Source of the DNA: Muribaculaceae bacterium | GTDB taxonomy: Bacteria > Bacteroidota > Bacteroidia > Bacteroidales > Muribaculaceae | Reading direction: 5' to 3' | Assembly: GCA_029062005.1 (NCBI GenBank) | Contig: JAIDQZ010000007.1 | Coordinates: 1-64,000, forward strand | Length of the DNA: 64,000 nt | Shown here: one piece after another, positions 20,070 through 30,945 of the stretch | Position numbering within the stretch: the stretch's first letter is position 1 | Layout: every line of letters begins with the position of its first letter | Notes under the pieces: generated by a model | The model's input: the letters and a program-made list of their open reading frames with translations, nothing else | Databases searched by the model: none | Told to the model about the DNA's origin: nothing | Position numbers and translations under genes: made by a program

Positions 20070-20720
20070 TTGAGATCAATGAATCATGCATTAAGGATAA
20101 TATTGACTCTGATCTTAGCTTCCGTGGCATTCGGGAGCCGTGCTGACATGCCTGAAATTCCCGAATACAAAGGAGAGCTGAAAGTCAAGGTCAATCCGGT
20201 CAAAGGATTCTATCGTTTCGTGGATGAATACGGTGATTCTGTCAGGATGACGGTATTCAAGGACTTCTATGTATATCCTCCGATGAAATTCAAAAATAAA
20301 AAACAGGAGGATTTTTACTGGCGCACAGTACGCGATGTACGCAAGACGCTTCCTTATGCAAAACTCGCCTTCGCCACTCTCTGCGAGACTTACGAATACA
20401 TCCTGACGATTCCAGATGAAAAGACACGCGAAAAGCATCTCAAACGCCTTGAGAAAGACATTTTCGAGCAATACAAACCTGTGGTGAAAAATATGACCAA
20501 GAATCAAGGCAAGATACTTCTGAAGCTGATCAACAGGGAGACAGACCAGAGTTCATTCAGCATAGTAAAGGCTTTTCTCGGCAGTTTCCGTGCCGGTTTC
20601 TGGCAGACCTTCGGGAAATTTTTCGGCATGAACATGAAAGCCGGCTTCCATCCCGACACCAACAAAGACGACGCCATCATCGACCGCATAGCTCATCTGA
20701 TAGAACAAGGGCAGCTCTGA
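20070..20720 (+). CDS. DUF4294 family protein
   Basis: VYPPMKFKNKKQEDFYWRTVRDVRKTLPYAKLA; DQSSFSIVKAFLGSFRAGFWQ. Likely start is the in-frame ATG at about 20082. Confidence 0.85.
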   Translation: MRSMNHALRIILTLILASVAFGSRADMPEIPEYKGELKVKVNPVKGFYRFVDEYGDSVRMTVFKDFYVYPPMKFKNKKQEDFYWRTVRDVRKTLPYAKLAFATLCETYEYILTIPDEKTREKHLKRLEKDIFEQYKPVVKNMTKNQGKILLKLINRETDQSSFSIVKAFLGSFRAGFWQTFGKFFGMNMKAGFHPDTNKDDAIIDRIAHLIEQGQL

Positions 20721-20774
20721 ACGGAGCCGCCCCTGCAGGCATTTAATCATCAGCCGAATGGCTTCCCCTTGCTG

Positions 20775-21740
20775 TCACGCCTTAGCAGTAAGCAGCGTTG
20801 CTTTTCCACGTAGCGTCACATAATCAAGAGCCGCTGGCAACAGGAGTGTCTCGCCCGCCTTGAATGACATCGAGCCTCCCTCATATCCCACGGATGCATT
20901 TCCTTCAATGCACATCAGAACAGTAAAGGATTTATCGTTGTGTTCAAGTGTCAATTCTCCGTCAAGCAGGATCCTGTGCACCGTGAAATGATCACATTCT
21001 GCCAATACCGCATCTGCCACACTTTCTTCGGCATTCGCACTCTTATAGTCGTTGCGGTATGTGTAGTCTATGGCATCTTTCGCAAGATCGGTATGCAGCT
21101 CGCGGGGTTTGCCGTTAGCATCCTTCCTGCCATAATCGTATATACGGTAAGTTATGTCGCTTGACTCCTGGATCTCGGCAAGCAGATTTCCCGCTCCAAT
21201 CGCATGCACCCTTCCTGCGGGAAGAAAGAAAACATCTCCGGGATGAGAGTCATGAACAGCAAGGACCTCCTCTATCGAGTCATCCTTAACTCTCTCCACG
21301 TACTCCTCAGGTGTCATCTCCCTGTTGAGTCCGGAATATATCTTGGCACCCTCATCGGCATCGATGATATACCATAACTCGGTCTTGCCAAGGCTATCAT
21401 GACGCTTTCCGGCAAGCGCATCATCAGGATGCACCTGAACCGACAGGTTGTCGTTGGCATCGATGAACTTCACGAGCAAAGGGAATTTTCCATCATAGCG
21501 CTCCATTACCGAACTGCCGAGCAGTTCCGGACCGAAGCAATCTATCAGCTCAGTGATCTTCATGCCTTTATAAGGTCCTTCAGCCACCACAGTCTCATGC
21601 CCGGCAACCGCAGAGATCTCCCAGCTCTCCCCGATTTTTGCCTCTGTCTGCACAATACCCTTGTACCTGCAGATCTTTCCGCCTCCCCATATCACGCTCT
21701 TGAGATATGGAATGAATCTGATCGGCTCCTTCTTAATCAT
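20775..21740 (-). CDS. manA: class I mannose-6-phosphate isomerase
   Basis: IRFIPYLKSVIWGG, GESWEISAV, VQVHPDDALA, GKTELWYII, FFLPAGRVHAIGAGNLLAEIQESSDITYRIYDY. Confidence 0.95.
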   Translation of the reverse strand: MIKKEPIRFIPYLKSVIWGGGKICRYKGIVQTEAKIGESWEISAVAGHETVVAEGPYKGMKITELIDCFGPELLGSSVMERYDGKFPLLVKFIDANDNLSVQVHPDDALAGKRHDSLGKTELWYIIDADEGAKIYSGLNREMTPEEYVERVKDDSIEEVLAVHDSHPGDVFFLPAGRVHAIGAGNLLAEIQESSDITYRIYDYGRKDANGKPRELHTDLAKDAIDYTYRNDYKSANAEESVADAVLAECDHFTVHRILLDGELTLEHNDKSFTVLMCIEGNASVGYEGGSMSFKAGETLLLPAALDYVTLRGKATLLTAKA

Positions 21741-22875
21741 CTTCTTCCTTTTCGTCTATTTTAGAAAGTGCAAATGAATAGGCACCTACCGAAATGGCTT
21801 TGCTGGCTCCAAGTTTTGAAAATATCACGCCGATTCTTTTCATGTCGTCATATTCTATCGACATATTTGAGCCACGCACATTTATACGCTTCACATTCCC
21901 TTTGGCAAAGCGTTCGAACTCCTTTGGATCGTCAAGGTCGAAAACCTCCATCTGCACCCTTCTCACACTTTCTCCACCCAATGTGGCGAGACTGCCGCGA
22001 AGTTCTTGTATAAGAGACGGCAGAATCCATCTGCGTGCTGCCGTGATGCCACCGCCTATTACAATAATGCCGTCGATCAATTGTGCTGCCACAGCAATAG
22101 CATCACCGGCAATCTCGCCGAACTCTGCAAATGCCTTTCTGGCTGCCTCCACATTGCCTGTCCTCTTTCCGTCTGCTATTTCGCAGATTTTCTTCGGCTC
22201 GAAATTATGGTTGTAATCTCCGGACTCTTCTGCATAAACACGCTTTATCGCCCGGACTGCCACACCTTCTTCGACGATGATACCTTCTTTCAGCTTATGG
22301 GGAAGGCAGAATGTCTCAACGCATGAGTTGTCGCCGCGGTTGAGCATACCGTTGACCACAATACCGACACCGAAACCTGTGCCGAAAGTATAACCTATAA
22401 GATTCCTGAAACGCTTGTTGCTTCCGGCTTCCTTAAGACGGCGATTGATATCGGGCAACACTCCGCACAAAGCCTCTCCATAGGCAAAGAGATCGCCATC
22501 GTTGTTGATAAATACCGGTATCCCAAATTCATTCTGCAAAAATGGTCCGAGGGCCACACCCTCACGGAATGAAGGGAAATTAGGAAGGTATCCTCCTATG
22601 ATCCCGTTGGGATAGTCTGCAGGTCCGGGAAAGGCAAAACTGATAGCGACAGGTTTTTCGTCAAGTGAATCGATCACTTCTCGAAAACCCTTCACCATTG
22701 TATCCAGACAGAGATCCAGATCCCCGGCATTGGAGGGATAAGTCACAGGCTCCGATATAAACTTACATCCGCGCATTGCACCAAACACAAGATTCGTACC
22801 GCCTGCATCAAGAGTCACCACCACCCTATCGTCATGCTTATACATAATAATCCAAATTAAAAACGTCAAACCCAC
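21733..22875 (-). CDS. ROK family sugar kinase
   Basis: VVTLDAGGTNLVFGAM, FAFPGPADYPNGIIGG, VFINNDGDLFAYGE, GTGFGVGIVVNG, IIVIGGGI. Likely start is the internal ATG (MYKHDDR). Confidence 0.92.
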   Translation of the reverse strand: MGLTFLIWIIMYKHDDRVVVTLDAGGTNLVFGAMRGCKFISEPVTYPSNAGDLDLCLDTMVKGFREVIDSLDEKPVAISFAFPGPADYPNGIIGGYLPNFPSFREGVALGPFLQNEFGIPVFINNDGDLFAYGEALCGVLPDINRRLKEAGSNKRFRNLIGYTFGTGFGVGIVVNGMLNRGDNSCVETFCLPHKLKEGIIVEEGVAVRAIKRVYAEESGDYNHNFEPKKICEIADGKRTGNVEAARKAFAEFGEIAGDAIAVAAQLIDGIIVIGGGITAARRWILPSLIQELRGSLATLGGESVRRVQMEVFDLDDPKEFERFAKGNVKRINVRGSNMSIEYDDMKRIGVIFSKLGASKAISVGAYSFALSKIDEKEEDD

Positions 22876-22895
22876 ACACGTTCTTTATCAAATCA

Positions 22896-22903
22896 CAAAG
22901 TTA
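22896..22903 (-). promoter_or_regulatory. -7 box (TAACTTTG) upstream of the ROK-manA operon
   Basis: caaagtta on the plus strand; no clear -33 TTTG at N20. Confidence 0.5.
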
Positions 22904-23228
22904 CAAATTTATATTGAAACATCATGAAAAATCAGAATTTTTCATTACATCGTCAAGCTAAAGCTGTGAAAAACTCCCGCAAGTTCAAGTTGATGTGTGA
23001 AAGGTTCGGGGGGTGGTAGATCGAAAGTTTAGGATATTGGGAAGATGCTTTGGCTGAATCTTAGGGCCCATAAAAAATAGGATCTTTAAGATGCCCGTGT
23101 GTCAATGTCTTATGAGGTGAGATCATAAACAAGTTTGACAGGCTATGCGTTATACTTGCAAAGGAATGCTCCTTTTACGCCGCTTTTCATCCGGAAAGCG
23201 GACACGACACCTATCCAATCTCACGATT

Positions 23229-25457
23229 ATGAAAAAGAATTCCACTTCAAGGCCTTCAAAAAGAATGCGAAAGGCAGAACTTCAGAATAAAATATTGGCT
23301 TTCCTCGAAAAGGAAAACCGTCAGGCATTCAACTATAAACAGATAGCATTTGCAATAGATGCCCAGGATTTCCGAATGGATGTCATCAACCTGCTTGATG
23401 AGCTCGCGGCAAATGAAGTGATCCAGGAGGTTGGACTGGGCAAATATAAGGCGCCAGCCAACCGAGGATCGGAAAACGTAGGCACATTCATCCGCCGCTC
23501 CAACGGAAAGAACGCTGTAATCATTGACGATGAGCAGATTATGGTAGCAGAGCGCAATTCCATGCATGCCCTCAACGGCGATAAGGTGAGGGTGATGATT
23601 TCAGCCGCACGCAAAGGGGTGGAACCGGAAGCTCAGGTGCTGGAGATCATCGAGGCAAAAGATCAGGTATTCATCGGAGAACTCATTGTAGACCGCCACG
23701 GTGCGCGCCTCGTGCCTGACTCAAAGTTTCTTGCAGCCGACATTATCCTCAACCGCAACAGGCTCAAAGGGGGAAAGACCGGCGATAAGGCTATCGCAAG
23801 GATCACGATGTGGAAAGACGAGGAGATGTGTCCCCGCGGCGAGATTGTGGATATCCTCGGAAAGAAAGGAGAGAATAATGCAGAGATGCACGCCATTCTC
23901 GCAGAATTCGGGCTTCCTTATAAGTATCCTGAAAATGTCGAGAAAGCAGCCGACAAGATCGGTGCAGGCATAACTTCGGAAGAAGTGGCAAAGCGTGAGG
24001 ATTTCCGCGGTATCACCACATTTACAATCGACCCACGCGATGCAAAGGATTTCGACGATGCTCTTTCAATACGCACGCTTGCAAATGGCAATTATGAGGT
24101 CGGGGTCCATATAGCCGACGTAACGCATTACGTCACTCCGGGCAGTATAATAGACAAGGAGGCGCAGAAACGCGCCACTTCGGTATATCTTGTAGACCGC
24201 ACTATCCCGATGCTCCCCGAGCACCTCAGCAACGGGATATGCTCACTTCGACCCAATGAGGAGAAACTTACATTCTCAGCGATATTTGAACTTGACAAGC
24301 AAGCCAATATCATTAACAGCCGAATAGGCAGGACCGTCATCAAGAGCGACCGCAGATTTACATACGAGGAAGCTCAGGAACGTATTGAAACCGGAAAAGG
24401 AGACTTCGCAGAGGAGATAAATATACTCGACGGACTCGCCAAGCAGCTGCGTCACCGCCGCTACGAAAACGGGGCACTTGAGTTTGACCGTGCTGAAGTA
24501 CGGTTCGACATAGACAAAGACGGAAAGCCGGTAAGCGTTTACTTCAAGGAATCAAAAGATGCAAACAAACTGATCGAGGAATTTATGCTTCTTGCCAATA
24601 TAGCGGTGGCAGAAAAAATCGGCAAGACTCCGAAAGGGAAGAAGGCAAAATCGTTTGTCTACCGTGTGCATGATAATCCGGATGCCGAGAAGCTGGCAAA
24701 TCTCAGCAGCATAGCAGCCCGCTTCGGCTTCAAGATAAATGCTGAAGGCAGATCGACTCAGGTCAACAAGAGCCTTAACCGCATGCTGAAGGATGTGAAA
24801 GGGCGCGGAGAGGAAAACATGCTTTCCATGCTTGCCATCCGCTCAATGGCAAAAGCCATATACACTACCGACAATGTCGGACACTATGGTCTTGCGGTGC
24901 CATATTACACACACTTCACCTCTCCTATACGCCGGTATCCCGACATGATGGTACACAGGTTGCTCCAACGTTATGCCGACGGTGGAAGATCCGTAGAAAA
25001 AATAAAGCTGGAGGATCAGTGCAAGCACTCTTCTGATATGGAACAGCTATCCGCAAATGCCGAACGCGCTTCGATACGCTACAAACAGGTGGAATATATG
25101 AAAGACTGTCTTGGCGAGGTCTACGAAGGTGTGATATCCGGAGTGACGGAATGGGGCGTATATGTAGAACTTGACGAGAATATGTGTGAAGGTCTCGTGC
25201 CTGTACGCGATCTTGCCGACGACTACTACGACTACGATGAAAAGAACTATTGCCTCACCGGACGCAAGACCCATAAGAAATATACACTCGGCGACCGCGT
25301 AAAAGTGCAGGTGGCTCGTGCCGATCTCGATAAGAAGCAGCTTGACTTTGCACTCCTTTCCGATGACGGCAATCCTAACAAGCCCCTGAAGGAAAAGAAT
25401 AAGAAGCACGGACGCAACCAGCCCAAATCAAGCTCCAAAAAGATAAAAAATCGTTAA
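23229..25457 (+). CDS. rnr: ribonuclease R
   Basis: RNB signature FDDALSIRTLANGNYEVGVHIADVTHYV, YTHFTSPIRRYPDMMVHRLL, C-terminal S1 domain and basic tail. Track start 23145; MKKNSTSRPSKRMRKAELQ at 23229 is more likely. Confidence 0.96.
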   Translation: MKKNSTSRPSKRMRKAELQNKILAFLEKENRQAFNYKQIAFAIDAQDFRMDVINLLDELAANEVIQEVGLGKYKAPANRGSENVGTFIRRSNGKNAVIIDDEQIMVAERNSMHALNGDKVRVMISAARKGVEPEAQVLEIIEAKDQVFIGELIVDRHGARLVPDSKFLAADIILNRNRLKGGKTGDKAIARITMWKDEEMCPRGEIVDILGKKGENNAEMHAILAEFGLPYKYPENVEKAADKIGAGITSEEVAKREDFRGITTFTIDPRDAKDFDDALSIRTLANGNYEVGVHIADVTHYVTPGSIIDKEAQKRATSVYLVDRTIPMLPEHLSNGICSLRPNEEKLTFSAIFELDKQANIINSRIGRTVIKSDRRFTYEEAQERIETGKGDFAEEINILDGLAKQLRHRRYENGALEFDRAEVRFDIDKDGKPVSVYFKESKDANKLIEEFMLLANIAVAEKIGKTPKGKKAKSFVYRVHDNPDAEKLANLSSIAARFGFKINAEGRSTQVNKSLNRMLKDVKGRGEENMLSMLAIRSMAKAIYTTDNVGHYGLAVPYYTHFTSPIRRYPDMMVHRLLQRYADGGRSVEKIKLEDQCKHSSDMEQLSANAERASIRYKQVEYMKDCLGEVYEGVISGVTEWGVYVELDENMCEGLVPVRDLADDYYDYDEKNYCLTGRKTHKKYTLGDRVKVQVARADLDKKQLDFALLSDDGNPNKPLKEKNKKHGRNQPKSSSKKIKNR

Positions 25458-25461
25458 AAGA

Positions 25462-25493
25462 TTTGGCGGAATCGGAAAAAAGTAGTAATTTTG
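25462..25493 (+). promoter_or_regulatory. promoter of tRNA-Thr
   Basis: TTTG-N20-TAATTTTG. Confidence 0.75.
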
Positions 25494-25597
25494 CACCCGG
25501 ATGAGTCCTCCACGACCAGCTCCCCGTGAATCCCCCAGATCCTGACCGAAGCAAGGGTAGCGGGTTGAGCGGTGCGATGAAGCAAGCTCATCCATCT

Positions 25598-25671
25598 GCC
25601 TCTTTAGCTCAGTTGGCCAGAGCACGTGATTTGTAATCTCGGGGTCGTTGGTTCGAATCCGACAAGAGGCT
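25598..25671 (+). tRNA. tRNA-Thr(TGT)
   Basis: GCCTCTTTAGCTCAGTTGGCCAGAGCACGTGATTTGTAATCTCGGGGTCGTTGGTTCGAATCCGACAAGAGGCT; full cloverleaf, anticodon TGT. Confidence 0.98.
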
Positions 25672-25680
25672 CCCCCATTA

Positions 25681-25716
25681 AAGGCGCGACGGCATCTGCC
25701 GCCTCGCCTTTTTTTT
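25681..25716 (+). terminator. Rho-independent terminator after tRNA-Thr
   Basis: aggcgcgacggca...tgccgcctcgcct imperfect stem followed by tttttttt. Confidence 0.85.
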
Positions 25717-25794
25717 AATGATAAGGTATTGATGGTGACCTCTAAATCAGGAAATCACTCTAAATAATTCTAAGTCCACAAATTTAAATTAAAA

Positions 25795-26112
25795 ATGTAT
25801 ATATTCAATATCACATACGTCATTCCCGCCAAGAGAAAGGACTCGTTTATAGAATGGGCTAAAGGTGAAGCTCGCCTTGTCGCCGCATCTCCAACACTCC
25901 GCGACTACAAGGTGGTCACGGTGGCAGCCATACCCGGCGATAAGGAATTTGCCAAGTCTCCGGAAAAAAACTTCTCGGTCCAGATGTATTTTGATTCCAT
26001 ATCCGATTGCCGCGAATGGAACGAAAAGAATTTCTCCGGATTCATGGACTCATATGCCAAATGGCACGGACCTAATCCTCTCTTTTTTGCCACAATCCTT
26101 AAAGAACTATGA
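25795..26112 (+). CDS. small DUF4286-like protein
   Basis: [25 protein letters not shown]; overlaps the ruvC start. Confidence 0.6.
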   Translation: MYIFNITYVIPAKRKDSFIEWAKGEARLVAASPTLRDYKVVTVAAIPGDKEFAKSPEKNFSVQMYFDSISDCREWNEKNFSGFMDSYAKWHGPNPLFFATILKEL

Positions 26113-26693
26113 ATCTGAAAGACTATGACCGCATTATAATGGGCATCGATCCCGGCACAAACGTGATGGGCTACGGCGTCTTAGGCATACTTGGCAAGAA
26201 AGCTGAAATCGTGGTGATGGGCGTAATCCAGCTTAGCAGGTTCGAGACTCATTACATGCGGCTCGGCAGAATTTACGAGCGTGTAAGCGGACTTGTGCAG
26301 CAGTATCTGCCCGATGAACTTGCAATAGAAGCGCCATTCTTCGGCAAGAACGTACAGTCAATGCTGAAGCTCGGACGTGCTCAGGGTGTGGCTATGGCTG
26401 CTGCCCTCGCTCGTGACATACCCATCACAGAATACCCGCCACTTAACGTAAAGAAAGCCGTGACAGGCAACGGGCAGGCATCAAAGGAGCAGGTAGCCAA
26501 TATGCTGAAGCATCTCCTCTCCATTCCTGAAGAGAAGATGCCTTCTATGCTTGATGCCACCGATGCGCTTGCAGTGGCACTATGCCATATGTATGAGTCA
26601 TCCAAACCTGAAATTGCGAAGGGTCCTAAATCGTGGAAAGATTTCCTCGCCAAGAATCCCGACCGTATCGCACCGCGCCGAGGAAAGAGTTAG
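26109..26693 (+). CDS. ruvC: crossover junction endodeoxyribonuclease RuvC
   Basis: [55 protein letters not shown]. Confidence 0.97.
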   Translation: MNLKDYDRIIMGIDPGTNVMGYGVLGILGKKAEIVVMGVIQLSRFETHYMRLGRIYERVSGLVQQYLPDELAIEAPFFGKNVQSMLKLGRAQGVAMAAALARDIPITEYPPLNVKKAVTGNGQASKEQVANMLKHLLSIPEEKMPSMLDATDALAVALCHMYESSKPEIAKGPKSWKDFLAKNPDRIAPRRGKS

Positions 26694-26729
26694 GCTATTC
26701 AGGATTTAAACGTTGATTCAATCATTAAT

Positions 26730-27716
26730 TCATTTATTATCGGAAAACAGCTGCTTTATTGATCCTAACGAAGACAGCACCGAAGTTGCCTCATAAGGTA
26801 TATATACTGTCTTGCTGTCTTTGCCATCAGTCATGTTCTTAAGGGTCTCAATATATTTCTGGGCAAGCAGATAGGCTGCCGGATCAGTCTGAGACTGAGC
26901 TACCGCATCCGCCACATTGCGGATTGCATCTGCCTCTGCCTGAGCGCGGAGCACCTGCGCCCTCGCCTCGCCCTCTGCCTTCAGGATCGCCGCCTGCTTC
27001 TCTGCCTCAGCCTTGTTGATCTGCGACATCTTCTGTCCCTCTGAACGCAGTATCAGCGACTGCTTCTCACCCTCGGCATTCAATATCTCTGCGCGGCGGT
27101 TACGCTCTGCCTGCATCTGCTTCTCCATTGCCACGCGGACACTCTCAGGAGGCGTAATGTCCTGCAGTTCCACACGGTTTACCTTTACACCCCACTTGTT
27201 GGTAGCATCATCAAGGATAGACTGCAGTTTTGCATTTATAGTGTCGCGGGAAGTAAGGGTTTCGTCAAGTTCAAGCTCTCCTATCACATTTCGCAGTGAA
27301 GTCTGGGTCAGCTTCTCGATAGCATTTGGAAGATTGTCGATCTCATAGACCGATTTCTTCGGGTCTACTATCTGGAAATAGAGAAGGGCATTGATCTCAG
27401 TTGTGACATTATCCCGCGTGATGACCTGCTGCGAAGGAAAGTCATACACCTGTTCACGAAGATCAATAACGGTTGTGGTCGAGACCCTAACGCCACCGCG
27501 TCCGAAAGCGTTGCCCGGTTCTATTCGGCGCGTATATATCACTTTAGGCTTGTCAATAAAGGGTATTATGAAGTTAAGACCCGGCTGAAGCACCGAATGA
27601 AACTTGCCAAGCCTCTCCACAACTTTTGTCTCCGACTGAGGCACCACCTTAACTCCCGCCATGATGATTACTATGACAAGGATAAGGATTACTCCTGCTA
27701 CGATGATTGTTGTCAT
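26730..27716 (-). CDS. SPFH/Band 7 (paraslipin/QmcA-like) membrane protein
   Basis: VPQSETKVVERLGKFHSVLQPGLNFIIPFIDK, VITRDNVTTEINALLYFQI, Ala/Glu-rich coiled coil. Confidence 0.95.
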   Translation of the reverse strand: MTTIIVAGVILILVIVIIMAGVKVVPQSETKVVERLGKFHSVLQPGLNFIIPFIDKPKVIYTRRIEPGNAFGRGGVRVSTTTVIDLREQVYDFPSQQVITRDNVTTEINALLYFQIVDPKKSVYEIDNLPNAIEKLTQTSLRNVIGELELDETLTSRDTINAKLQSILDDATNKWGVKVNRVELQDITPPESVRVAMEKQMQAERNRRAEILNAEGEKQSLILRSEGQKMSQINKAEAEKQAAILKAEGEARAQVLRAQAEADAIRNVADAVAQSQTDPAAYLLAQKYIETLKNMTDGKDSKTVYIPYEATSVLSSLGSIKQLFSDNK

Positions 27717-27803
27717 AATTGTATCGTTTTTTCTGATTATCTTTTATTTGTCTGTCAGTTTATCGTTCTTAATAATATGATTGATGTGTCGGCAGCCGGG
27801 AAT

Positions 27804-28244
27804 TTATGGCTGAATCACTTCAACGGATAGAATTATCGAATCATATCCCACGACCCGGACTTCATCCCCCGGCATGAGCGTAGCTCCATGTCTTGCGGGA
27901 CGGATCTGCCAGATATCTCCGTCAATACGCATTCTCATGCAGTCAGGAGCTTCGAAAGCTGTTCCGGTCCTCCCGATAAGTGCATCCATACCAGTAGCAG
28001 CATGTCTTGATCCCCTGTGCAGATAATCTATAAGGCGGTGACGCCAATGATAAGTTGCCAGAAAGAGCACGCCTGTCGACACCACGAATGTGACCAATGT
28101 CGCAATCCATTCTCCTCCAAGAATCGCAGCCACCATAGCGATAATTGCGCCTATGCCCACATAAAGGCAGGTGGTGGACAATGTCAGCAACTCCGCCACC
28201 AAGAATCCAACTCCCAATATAAGCCAAAAACTCCAGATTCCCAT
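27804..28244 (-). CDS. NfeD family protein
   Basis: Hydrophobic N-terminus, OB-like C-terminus (GRTGTAFEAPDCMRMRIDGDIWQIRP); paired with the SPFH gene. Confidence 0.9.
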   Translation of the reverse strand: MGIWSFWLILGVGFLVAELLTLSTTCLYVGIGAIIAMVAAILGGEWIATLVTFVVSTGVLFLATYHWRHRLIDYLHRGSRHAATGMDALIGRTGTAFEAPDCMRMRIDGDIWQIRPARHGATLMPGDEVRVVGYDSIILSVEVIQP

Positions 28245-28276
28245 GTTTCGCTACTTATAATTATTTATCCGGACAC

Positions 28277-28284
28277 AAAGATAC
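28277..28284 (-). promoter_or_regulatory. -7 box (TATCTTTG) upstream of the nfeD-SPFH operon
   Basis: caaagata on the plus strand, about 35 nt upstream of the NfeD start. Confidence 0.45.
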
Positions 28285-28584
28285 AAAATATAATTGACAA
28301 AACATCTATCCTTTCCTAAAATTTTATTGCATAATTATCACGTCATCCGTGATCGGTCGCATCCACATCAACAACACCTATTTACCTTCAAACAAAACGA
28401 TAAAATAATCGAACCGAATTCACCATTCATAGAAAAAATCAAACGATTCATAAGAAAAATCAGACATTTCATATAATATCTCTTTGAATTTATTGCAAAA
28501 CTCCATATTTTTTATTTATTTTGCACAATATTTTGAACAACAAACGTATAAACGTCCTACACCACAGGTAATCAATCTTAAAAT

Positions 28585-30915
28585 ATGAATAAACTGCACT
28601 TCATCCTTGCAGCAGCATGCTTATGGCTGTCTGCCGAAGCCAACCGCCTTGATCTCAGATCACTTGCCGAAATACGGCAGGATGCCTTGAGACACAACAT
28701 CATGTCTCTTCCAGGAAAATCACGAGTACCATCCAGGCAACCGCTCACCCGTGCCAAGTCATCTTCAGTGGCTTTTATTACACTGGCGGATGGCTTTACA
28801 GTCTCCGACCTCGAAAAAAACGGTGTCGAGGTGCTTGGCATCCGTGGCAGTATCGCTATTGTAAATACACCGCTAAACAAGGCAGAGGAAATATCCGGGC
28901 TGCCTGCAGTAAAGGCAATGTCTCTGCAGAGAAATGTCTTTCCCGCAATGGATCTGGCAAGAGAAGTCTCCGGAGTAGACTTTATCCACCAGGGAAGCCG
29001 GGAGACAGGTCTGTCGGTACCCTATACCGGCGCTGGAGTCATCACTGCAATTGTTGACCAGGGAATTGACGCCCACCATATCAACTTCAGACTTCCTGAC
29101 AACAGTTCACGTATCGGATATCTCGCCCACCTACGATATAACTCCGCAGGGACAGGAATCGCCGAAACTCATTATAATGAAACGAACATCAATGATTTCA
29201 CGACAGACCTTCCTTCTGCCTACCACGGCACACACACACTCGGCATACTCGCCGGCGGCTACAATGGCCCGGTAAGTGTCGGAGACAGGCGTGCCGGTAT
29301 GCGCCCCGGAGAGTATATCACGGAAAACTGCAAATATTACGGAGCCGCCCCCGGTTCCAACATAGCTGTCTCATGCGGCGACCTCGCCGACGGATTCATA
29401 GCACTTGGAATGGACTATATACTGGGATTCTCTGAGTATCTCGACCGTCCGATCGTCTATAGCCTTTCACTCGGGAGCAGCGTCGGTCCTCGGGATCCAC
29501 GCTCGCAGATGGCGCAGTTTCTTGATGAAATCGGCAAACAAGGCATCATATGTATATCTGCCGGCAATGAGGGAGACCTTAAGATCGCCTTGAAGAAGTC
29601 GCTATCGGAAGAAGAGACCTCATTCAAGACCATGATACACCCCTATGAGTATAATTATGATCCGGAAGATCCGGAAAGCTCGACCATACGCTACGGATCA
29701 GTCTACATATATTCCAACGATGCGACTCCTTTCAAGCTTCAGGCAGTGATCTACAACAAGAACCGTGGTTATCGCCCGGCGATGCGCATGCCTGTGGTAG
29801 GAGACAACATCGGCACCTACTACGCCTCTTCATCCGACTATCAGATGGATTCGGAAGATATAATTGGCGATGCCACATTCAAGAAGGCATATGACGGATA
29901 CGTAGGGGTCGGAGGCAAGATCGACGAACAGACCGGAAGATACTACGGCATGGTGGATTACTATACCATCAACAATATTGCCTCAAACCTTGATGACAAC
30001 TATGTGCTCGGTTTTGAAGTGGAGGGCGTACCCGGACAGACCATTGAATGCTACTGCGACGGTCAGAACACCTGGCTTGAAAGCTACGGGCAAGATGGCT
30101 TTACCGACGGTTCGATGGACGGAACAATATCCGATCTCGCAGTAGGGCACAATATGCTTGTAGTGGGATCATACAATACACGACAGTCATGGACTTGTCT
30201 TGACGGAGGCACTTCCGCCTATCCCGGCGAGGGGTTCATCCCGGGTGAGATAAGCGGATTCTCATCTTTCGGCACACTTTCCGACGGCCGCGAGCTGCCT
30301 CACGTATGCGCACCGGGGTCAGCGATAATCTCATCAATAAGCTGGCCATACGCAAAGCTTACAGCACAGGAATACGGAGATGGATACCTTGACTATATGT
30401 GTCAGGCGAAACTTGAGGAAGAGGGACGTGTGAACTATTGGAAACAAGAAGTGGGCACATCCATGTCTACACCGTTTGTAGCGGGATCAATCGCCCTCTG
30501 GCTCGAAGCCAATCCCAATCTGACAATTGACGATGTAAAGGAAATAATAGCAAAGACTTCGGTCCGTGACGAGCAAGTGGAAAAGACTAAAGAGCAGACC
30601 CGCTGGGGGGCAGGGAAATTCGATGCCCTTGCAGGACTGAAAGAGGCTATCCGCATGGCGTCCGGCGTAAAAGGGATCGACTCCGGAACACGCAACGACC
30701 GCCTTATCCTATCGAAGGAAGGAGACAGGACATTTAGAGTCTTCGTAGGCGGAGCTGACAAGGTGGAGACGAAAGTCTTCACAGCTGACGGACGCATGGT
30801 GTTCAGCAGCAGTGCCTCCGGAGACGAAGATATAGCCGACCTGTCGGCGCTTGCGCCAGGTGCGTATATAATAAACGCTAACGGACGGCATTCCGAAAAA
30901 ATCATCATCAAATAA
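28585..30915 (+). CDS. S8 family serine protease with T9SS type A-like C-terminus
   Basis: TAIVDQGIDAHHINF, YHGTHTLGILAGGY, GTSMSTPFVAGSIALWLEANP; C-term KVFTADGRMVF...APGAYIINANGRHSEKIIIK. Confidence 0.93.
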   Translation: MNKLHFILAAACLWLSAEANRLDLRSLAEIRQDALRHNIMSLPGKSRVPSRQPLTRAKSSSVAFITLADGFTVSDLEKNGVEVLGIRGSIAIVNTPLNKAEEISGLPAVKAMSLQRNVFPAMDLAREVSGVDFIHQGSRETGLSVPYTGAGVITAIVDQGIDAHHINFRLPDNSSRIGYLAHLRYNSAGTGIAETHYNETNINDFTTDLPSAYHGTHTLGILAGGYNGPVSVGDRRAGMRPGEYITENCKYYGAAPGSNIAVSCGDLADGFIALGMDYILGFSEYLDRPIVYSLSLGSSVGPRDPRSQMAQFLDEIGKQGIICISAGNEGDLKIALKKSLSEEETSFKTMIHPYEYNYDPEDPESSTIRYGSVYIYSNDATPFKLQAVIYNKNRGYRPAMRMPVVGDNIGTYYASSSDYQMDSEDIIGDATFKKAYDGYVGVGGKIDEQTGRYYGMVDYYTINNIASNLDDNYVLGFEVEGVPGQTIECYCDGQNTWLESYGQDGFTDGSMDGTISDLAVGHNMLVVGSYNTRQSWTCLDGGTSAYPGEGFIPGEISGFSSFGTLSDGRELPHVCAPGSAIISSISWPYAKLTAQEYGDGYLDYMCQAKLEEEGRVNYWKQEVGTSMSTPFVAGSIALWLEANPNLTIDDVKEIIAKTSVRDEQVEKTKEQTRWGAGKFDALAGLKEAIRMASGVKGIDSGTRNDRLILSKEGDRTFRVFVGGADKVETKVFTADGRMVFSSSASGDEDIADLSALAPGAYIINANGRHSEKIIIK

Positions 30916-30945
30916 CCATCATAAACTGCAAAACAACATAACGAC

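Noticed and set aside
23145-23228. Upstream extension of ribonuclease R in the ORF track
   Set aside because: MRYTCKGMLLLRRFSSGKRTRHLSNLTI looks non-coding; the internal ATG at 23229 fits the family better.
26730-28244. SPFH-NfeD pair as a possible novel membrane system
   Set aside because: A widely known conserved gene pair; nothing atypical seen.
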